From: Brevibacillus reuszeri
GTDB lineage: Bacteria > Bacillota > Bacilli > Brevibacillales > Brevibacillaceae
Length of the DNA stretch: 64,000 nucleotides
Assembly: GCF_002897295.1 (NCBI RefSeq)
Contig: NZ_BEXF01000010.1
Location: forward strand, 186,001-250,000
Direction: 5' to 3'
The notes beneath the pieces are model-generated. The model did not search any database and was not told the origin of the DNA. It saw only the letters and a list, made by a program, of their open reading frames with translations. Below, piece after piece: positions 58,673-64,000 of the stretch. Numbering within the stretch: position 1 is the first letter of the stretch; each line of letters opens with the position of its first letter. A program made the position numbers and the translations under genes.

Positions 58673-59666
58673 GGGCAGCAACCTCCTGATGCTCGTGCGT
58701 ATATAGCCAGCACCGGCAAGACTGATGAGTCAAGGAAAGGAGCGGTGGTCTCTCCTGCCAGCACTTCTCCACTGCCTCTGTGCAACGGGGTGCGAATGTG
58801 CAGCCTTGTGGCAGCTCGTCTGGACGAGGCACACTTCCCGGGATCGATTTCAGCTCTCCTTTGCGCTCATTGGAGTTAGGCATGGATGCAAGCAGTCCTC
58901 TTGTATACGGATGCTTCGGTGAATTGAAAATCGTCTGCACATCCGCATTTTCCACCACCTGACCTGCGTACATGACTACGACGCGATCACACATTTCGGC
59001 AACAACTCCAAGGTCGTGAGTAATCAGCAGGATCGACATCCTTTTTTCATGCTTGATCCCCCTCATCAGCTGCAGGATTTGCGCTTGAATCGTCACATCG
59101 AGCGCCGTCGTCGGTTCATCCGCGATCAAAAGCTTTGGTTCACAAAGCATGGCGAGCGTTATCATCGCTCTCTGCCGCATCCCTCCAGACAATTGATGCG
59201 GATACTCGTCGATGATCTGCTCGGCTCGCGGAATTCCTACCGACCGCAGCATCTCGATGATTTTGGTACGGATTTGCTTTTTGTTTAAGCTTGTATGCTG
59301 TCTGAGCGGCTCGCTTAGCTGCTGTCCGATTGTAAAAACGGGATTGAGGGAAGTCATCGGTTCTTGAAAAATCATCGAGATTTCGTTGCCCCGCAGCTTT
59401 CGCATCTCCTTTTCGGGCAGCTCGGTAATGTCACGACCATCAAAGAGAATGTGCCCGCTTTCTACGTAAGCCATTGGCTTTGGCAACAGCCCCATCACGG
59501 ATAACGAGGTGACGCTTTTCCCACAGCCTGACTCGCCCACAATCCCTACGGTTTCTCCCGCATGAACAGTCAGGTCTACTCCATTTACGGCTTTGACCAC
59601 TCCACCAGCAGTCTTGATATGGGTTTGTAATTGCTTTACCTCTAAAATAGGGGACCCTTTGCCCAT
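58662..59666 (-). CDS. Oligopeptide ABC transporter ATPase (OppD/DppD)
   Basis: 334 residues from ATG 59666 (GAGGTG 6 nt upstream). Walker A GESGCGKS, signature QLSGGMRQRAMITLAM, Walker B LLIADEPTTALD; C-terminal GCTFAPRCTEAVEKC. Works with OppF to power peptide uptake. Confidence 0.93.
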   Translation of the reverse strand: MGKGSPILEVKQLQTHIKTAGGVVKAVNGVDLTVHAGETVGIVGESGCGKSVTSLSVMGLLPKPMAYVESGHILFDGRDITELPEKEMRKLRGNEISMIFQEPMTSLNPVFTIGQQLSEPLRQHTSLNKKQIRTKIIEMLRSVGIPRAEQIIDEYPHQLSGGMRQRAMITLAMLCEPKLLIADEPTTALDVTIQAQILQLMRGIKHEKRMSILLITHDLGVVAEMCDRVVVMYAGQVVENADVQTIFNSPKHPYTRGLLASMPNSNERKGELKSIPGSVPRPDELPQGCTFAPRCTEAVEKCWQERPPLLSLTHQSCRCWLYTHEHQEVAAHAT

Positions 59667-59680
59667 CCTCGTCACCTCTT

Positions 59681-60592
59681 TCAATTTCCCTTCAGCTCCG
59701 GATCGAGAACATCACGCAGCCAATCCCCAAACAGATTGACACCTAATGCCGTGATGACAATCGCAATGCCAGGAAAGGTAATCAGCCACCAGGCACTGAA
59801 AATGTAATCCTTGCCTTCGCTGAGCATGTTGCCCCAGGCTGGTTGTGGAGGTTGAACACCAAAGCCTAAAAAGCTGATCGAGGCTTCCGCAATGATATAA
59901 GTGGCGATTTGCAAGGATGAAAGGACAATAATCGGTGTGAACAGGTTTGGGACAATATGCCGAAGTATGATCTCCCATCGAGGCACGCCGGTAGCGATAC
60001 AAGAGAGGATGAACTCCTTTTCCCGTAAAGCCAATACCTCGCTGCGAACCACCCTTGCGTAGATGATCCAGCCGGCAAACACAAGCGAGATGATAATATT
60101 TTGCAGCCCTGCCCCCATCACAGCGTTAATCACCAGTACCAGCAAAACAAAAGGAAAGCTCAGCTTCACATCGACGATCCGCATGATGATGATATCTGCC
60201 CAGCCGCGAAAATACCCGGCAATGAGACCAAGCGTTGTCCCGATCAACCCTGCAAACAGAACGGTGCAGCTTCCGATAATAAGTGAGACACTCGAACCGT
60301 GGATCAGTCTGGAAAAAATGTCACGTCCGAGCTGGTCGGTTCCCAGCCAATGTCCGTCAGACAGCGGCGGCAGCAGCTTTTTGCCGAGCTCTGCCTGATT
60401 CGGATCGTAAGGCGCTACCCATGGACCACATAAACCGAGGAACAGGACACCGAGTATGATGAGAAAACCGATGGTACCTGTCGGACTTTTGAGCAGCTGC
60501 CGCAACAAGCTTCGCCATTTTGGCTCTCTTTTACGAAGCATATTCACGGGTTGAGGGTTGACTCCGGTTGTGGTAATGGTCGTTTGGTTCAT
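59681..60592 (-). CDS. Peptide ABC transporter permease (DppC/OppC)
   Basis: 303 residues from ATG 60592 behind AGGGGGTG; upstream M (60646) is inside dppB. Six helices and the EAA loop: LALREKEFILSCIATGVPRWEIILRHIVPN with SFLGFGVQPPQPAWG. Start is 10 nt after dppB. Confidence 0.93.
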   Translation of the reverse strand: MNQTTITTTGVNPQPVNMLRKREPKWRSLLRQLLKSPTGTIGFLIILGVLFLGLCGPWVAPYDPNQAELGKKLLPPLSDGHWLGTDQLGRDIFSRLIHGSSVSLIIGSCTVLFAGLIGTTLGLIAGYFRGWADIIIMRIVDVKLSFPFVLLVLVINAVMGAGLQNIIISLVFAGWIIYARVVRSEVLALREKEFILSCIATGVPRWEIILRHIVPNLFTPIIVLSSLQIATYIIAEASISFLGFGVQPPQPAWGNMLSEGKDYIFSAWWLITFPGIAIVITALGVNLFGDWLRDVLDPELKGN

Positions 60593-60602
60593 GCGGCACC
60601 CC

Positions 60603-61520
60603 CTACTTGAATCGAATTTGCGGATTGACGTAGGCATAGAGCACATCGACCACGAAGTTCATCACGGAATAGATGAAAGCGATCAAGAACACGCCCGCCA
60701 TGACGACCGGAAAATCCCTGTTTAACAGCGATTGCATCAATAGTCGGCCCATTCCTGGCCAGGAAAAGACTGCCTCCACAATAACCGCCCCTCCGAGCAA
60801 GACACCCAAATCCAGTGCAACGAGCGTGATAATGGGGATCAACGTATTTTTCAACGCGTACACGGAGAGGATTTTGTAAGTGGGTACACCCGATGCTTTT
60901 GCTGTCCGAATATAATCCTTTCGCAAAACGTCCAGCATGGTCGATCGGGTAAAGCGGGCAAAGCGTGCTACACTGTACGCAGCCAGGGTCATCGCAGGTA
61001 GAATCAAATGAATCAGTGACCCTCCCCCTCCTGTTGGCAGCCATTTTAACTGAACAGCAAATAGATAGATCAGGATGAGCCCGAGCCAAAAGCTTGGCAA
61101 TGCCTGGCCCAGCACCGTAAAAGCAACTCCTGTCTGATCAAGCAGCGTATTTCGCTTGTATGCCGAAAGAATGCCGATCGGCAGTGCGATCAGAAGAGAA
61201 AGTCCGAGCGATGTAAAAGCAAGCTGAAATGTCGCCGGTATCCGATCCAGCACCATCTGCAGAGCATCCTCACGGGTTCGCAGGGAATTTCCAAAGTCAC
61301 CTTGTACAGCATTGGCTATGAACTCCGTATATTGAACGTATAACGGGCGATCAAACCCAAGCGTTTTGCGGAATTCTTCGAGCTGTTCCCGTGGAGCATC
61401 TGGCGGCAGAAAAAGTGCGGTAGGATCGCCGGACAAACGGATAATGAAGAAAACCGTCGTCAGCGCCAGAAAAAGCACGACTATCACTTGACCCGTTCGC
61501 TTGATGAGATAATCTAGCAT
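60603..61520 (-). CDS. Peptide ABC transporter permease (DppB/OppB)
   Basis: 305 residues, six helices, N-terminal MLDYLIKRTGQVIVVLFLALTTVFFIIRLSGDP and EAA loop LRKDYIRTAKASGVPTYKI. Pairs with DppC. AGGAGGG site. Confidence 0.94.
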   Translation of the reverse strand: MLDYLIKRTGQVIVVLFLALTTVFFIIRLSGDPTALFLPPDAPREQLEEFRKTLGFDRPLYVQYTEFIANAVQGDFGNSLRTREDALQMVLDRIPATFQLAFTSLGLSLLIALPIGILSAYKRNTLLDQTGVAFTVLGQALPSFWLGLILIYLFAVQLKWLPTGGGGSLIHLILPAMTLAAYSVARFARFTRSTMLDVLRKDYIRTAKASGVPTYKILSVYALKNTLIPIITLVALDLGVLLGGAVIVEAVFSWPGMGRLLMQSLLNRDFPVVMAGVFLIAFIYSVMNFVVDVLYAYVNPQIRFK

Positions 61521-61567
61521 AGAACCCTCCTGCCTGCGTAAATCTCACTTTCTATGTGAAAGCACGG

Positions 61568-63148
61568 CTACTGATTCCACTTCATCTCGAACACCAGGAA
61601 CTTTTCATCCGGACGTGGTGTGAACTGCAGTTTTTTGGAGACAGCATACAGATCGCCTTGCTGCCAAAGTGGTACCCAAGCGGCTTCATCGACCAACCGA
61701 TGCTGCAAATCATCGAATGCTTTTTTGCGCTCGGCAGGATCGAAGACTGGCAGTGCTTTTTGGATCATCGCTTCTACGTCCTTGTCGTAAAAGCCGCTAT
61801 ACGGTGCTTTTTCTGTAAATAGATTTTCGATCGTACCTTGTGCGTCAAAGGCAGGACCCCAACCGAGGATAAACATATCCTTCATTTCATGCTGACGAAT
61901 CTTGGCGAGATGATTTCCCCATTCATTTGCCTGCACGTTAACCTGAATCCCGATTTTTTGCAGCTGCGATGCGATCGCTTGGGCCACATGGGTATCCATT
62001 GGATAGCGTCCGTTTGGCGTATCCAGCTGGAGCTTCAGGCTTTTCGGATCAATACCTGCTTCTTTTAGCAAAGCAATCGCTTTATCCGGATCATAGCCGT
62101 AGTCTTTAGTTTCCGTGTAATCTACGTTCACTTTTGACAGCGGTCCTGTCATTTTCGTTCCGTTTCCGTTGAGCACAGAATTCAACAGCTCGTCCACATC
62201 AATCGCGTAATTCAGTGCCTGACGTACTCTCTTATCCTTCAAAGGACCATCGTAAAACGTATTGAGAGCCAGGTAGTTAATACGGGAGGACCCGACCATC
62301 GCGATTGTACCGTTCTCACTACTTTTCACGCGCTCTACTGAATCGACAGGGACATTTTTGAACAGATGAATTTCTCCACTCAGAAAAGCTGACAGTCGCG
62401 CACTGAATTCTGGAATGATTTTAAAGGTCAGCTGCTTAATTGTTGGGGGACCTTGCCAGTAGTCCTCATTTGCCACCAGCTTGAGTGAATCATCGCGAGT
62501 CCACTTTTCAAACTTGTAAGCGCCTGTTCCTATCGGATTCATGGCCGCCTTTTCCAAGCCCACTTCCTGCGTATGCTTCGGTGCCATAATCAACAAATCA
62601 TCCGTAATTCTCAGCAACAAAGTAGGAAACGGTTGAGACGTGATGATGTGAACGGTATTGTCATCGATCACTTTTACTTCTTTAATATCCTTCCAGCGAG
62701 AGCGGTAAAAGGAATTGTTCTTTTCATCCAAAATATAGTCAATGTTGAACTTCACTGCCTCGGCATTGAACGGCTCTCCATTCGTGAATTTCACACCTTC
62801 ACGAAGCTTGATCTCCCATGTGAGAGGATCAAGGTTTTTCCACTCCGTCGCCAGGCTCGGAATCAAGGCTCCTTTTTCATCCCGGTCGATCAACGGATCA
62901 TAAATATTGCGAATCTGGATATCTGTAACGTAATTGACATCCGTGTTTGCTAACATGGTAGCGGCATCGGCTTCAAATCCAATGATCAGTTCTTGAGAAG
63001 GCGCAGCAGGGGATTCGGTACTGGTTGCAGGCTGACCAGCTGGTTGTGAGGTAGCCGGGGCCGTGCCTGCCGTTTCAGGCGTACAAGCTGTAAGGAAAAC
63101 GGCAAAAAGCAGAAGCAAGACCAGAAGCATTCGATTTTTCCGTAACAA
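61568..63148 (-). CDS. Peptide-binding lipoprotein (SBP family 5)
   Basis: 526 residues, TTG start 63148 behind GAGGGGG. Lipobox LTAC, lipidated Cys22, then a Thr/Ser/Pro-rich linker. Family 5 landmarks: TDIQIRNIYDPLIDRDEKG, PLTWEIKLREGVKFTNGEPFNAEAVKFN, GTGAYKFEKW, NPKSL... and C-terminal WVPLWQQGDLYAVSK. Collects di/oligopeptides (or other cargo such as nickel or opines) for the permease. Confidence 0.93.
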   Translation of the reverse strand: MLRKNRMLLVLLLLFAVFLTACTPETAGTAPATSQPAGQPATSTESPAAPSQELIIGFEADAATMLANTDVNYVTDIQIRNIYDPLIDRDEKGALIPSLATEWKNLDPLTWEIKLREGVKFTNGEPFNAEAVKFNIDYILDEKNNSFYRSRWKDIKEVKVIDDNTVHIITSQPFPTLLLRITDDLLIMAPKHTQEVGLEKAAMNPIGTGAYKFEKWTRDDSLKLVANEDYWQGPPTIKQLTFKIIPEFSARLSAFLSGEIHLFKNVPVDSVERVKSSENGTIAMVGSSRINYLALNTFYDGPLKDKRVRQALNYAIDVDELLNSVLNGNGTKMTGPLSKVNVDYTETKDYGYDPDKAIALLKEAGIDPKSLKLQLDTPNGRYPMDTHVAQAIASQLQKIGIQVNVQANEWGNHLAKIRQHEMKDMFILGWGPAFDAQGTIENLFTEKAPYSGFYDKDVEAMIQKALPVFDPAERKKAFDDLQHRLVDEAAWVPLWQQGDLYAVSKKLQFTPRPDEKFLVFEMKWNQ

Positions 63149-63302
63149 GGTAATCCCCCTCTTCTCTAATTGAGTCAGATATAACGAAAAATTCGGAATT
63201 CACTTACATTTTATCAAAGAGAGTATTTCTTTCTACGTATGTTTCTATGAATTTTGGAGCGTAAACTTGTATGATTTAACGAAAAAGGAGTGGCCGGAAC
63301 CC

Positions 63303-64000
63303 ATGAAACGAGAGCTGAGTCACAGACAATTGCAAATGCTGATTCAAGTGTCAAACGCCATTAATTCCACTCTGGAGCTCGATGTTGTCTTCAATACGAT
63401 TATGAAAGAGACGCTATCTGTCATTGAAGCTGCTGACGAAGGCTATTTGTTTTTGTACGACCCAGAAGAAGACTATCTCATCGCCAAAAGTATCTTCCTG
63501 AAAAGTAATGATATTCTCTCCGTAGTTCGACTAAAGCCGGGTGAATCGATGACGGGCATCACCTATTTGAACAAAAAATGCACGTTATTCCCCGACAGGG
63601 AGAGCGTCTATCAGGCAACCCGCACCATGTCCGCGATCAATCAGGCTAAATTGCAGGCAGCCGATCCGATCTTTCCCTACTCCGCAGCTTGCGCCCCTAT
63701 CATGACGAATGGTGTATGCATTGGAGTAATTACGCTCGACTGCTTCCATCCTGACAAATCGTTTCAACCAGATGATTTGCAGCTGCTCGAAGCCATCTCT
63801 CATCAAGCAGCAGTTGCCTTGGAAAAAGCCAGTCTTTACCGAGCGCGGGAAATCTCGATCTCATTACTCGAAGAAATGAACGTGCAAATGAACCGACAAA
63901 ATCAGTCACTAAATCGGTCACTGGAAATTCATCGGCACCTGGCGGATCTCGTTTTGCATGGGGAAGGCGTAAACGCCATTTTGCCATACATTCAGCAATT
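63303..64000 (+). CDS. GAF-domain protein, truncated by window end
   Basis: 232 complete codons are in the window and the frame runs out at the edge. ATG 63303 follows AAGGAGTGG. GAF domain about 22-180 (NSTLELDVVFNTIMKETLSVIEAADEGYLFLYDPEE... FQPDDLQLLEAISHQAAVALEKASLY), then a coiled-coil-like linker and QSLNRSLEIHRHLADLVLHGEGVNAIL, reminiscent of PucR-type regulators whose HTH lies at the C-terminus. Divergent from the peptide importer, so a regulator of it is possible. Product call is limited by truncation. Confidence 0.75.
   Translation, partial: MKRELSHRQLQMLIQVSNAINSTLELDVVFNTIMKETLSVIEAADEGYLFLYDPEEDYLIAKSIFLKSNDILSVVRLKPGESMTGITYLNKKCTLFPDRESVYQATRTMSAINQAKLQAADPIFPYSAACAPIMTNGVCIGVITLDCFHPDKSFQPDDLQLLEAISHQAAVALEKASLYRAREISISLLEEMNVQMNRQNQSLNRSLEIHRHLADLVLHGEGVNAILPYIQQ

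Overview
The window reads as chromosome of an endospore-forming Bacillota, most likely a Brevibacillus or close Paenibacillaceae relative (inference). Reasons: strong AGGAGG ribosome-binding sites; Rho-independent terminators between most convergent genes; a YhcN/YlaJ-type sporulation lipoprotein; the acetylase branch of lysine/DAP synthesis; and gene neighbourhoods that recall Bacillus subtilis speA-yktB...typA-ylaH and ykuNP-dapH-dapL. No transposase, integrase, phage module or CRISPR array is visible. It is mostly ordinary chromosome with some poorly known genes.

Region by region. 0-7.4 kb: PNPOx-family protein, DUF5665-like membrane protein, Asp-tailed secreted protein, ylaH-like gene, glutathione peroxidase, typA, sporulation lipoprotein, speD. 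7.5-10.7 kb: two paralogous proteins of unknown function flanking a DUF4446 protein (the first behind a structured leader), then yktB. 10.8-17.8 kb: nitronate monooxygenase-like enzyme, speA, a degenerate dihydroorotate-dehydrogenase-like domain fused to a duplicated membrane module, and a secreted beta-propeller protein. 17.9-22.6 kb: SR1P/SR1 RNA locus, lipase-like hydrolase, small conserved proteins, MarR regulator, GH73 enzyme. 22.8-26.9 kb: lysine riboswitch with dapH, an ArgD-type aminotransferase and dapL, divergent from a Fur-type flavodoxin promoter. 27-32.3 kb: GNAT, EcsC, large secreted protein, methyltransferase and racemase-like protein. 32.4-36.5 kb: MacA/MacB-like ABC exporter. 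36.6-40.4 kb: pdxK, two EamA transporters, DinB. 40.4-41.0 kb: six-tRNA operon. 41-45.4 kb: phospholipase A2-like protein, thiM, amidase, YitT with an attenuator-like leader. 45.6-49.4 kb: cobalamin riboswitch, btuFCD and cobU. 49.5-56.4 kb: hydrolases, two MerR regulators, methyltransferase, ppaC, small ORFs. 56.4-64 kb: oligopeptide ABC importer with a proline-type peptidase, divergent from a GAF-domain protein cut by the window end.

How genes work together. speA and speD supply the agmatine and decarboxy-SAM precursors of polyamines. dapH, the aminotransferase and dapL could perform three consecutive steps toward LL-DAP under lysine control. btuFCD plus CobU form a corrinoid salvage set under B12 control. 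The peptide importer delivers substrates that the co-transcribed M24 peptidase could hydrolyse. Best candidates for undescribed biology are the flavoprotein-like/membrane fusion at 13599-15566, the leader upstream of yitT (45402-45640), the structured leader and paralogous pair around 7.5-9.8 kb, and the SR1-like locus. All functions come from reading the sequence; no database search was run.
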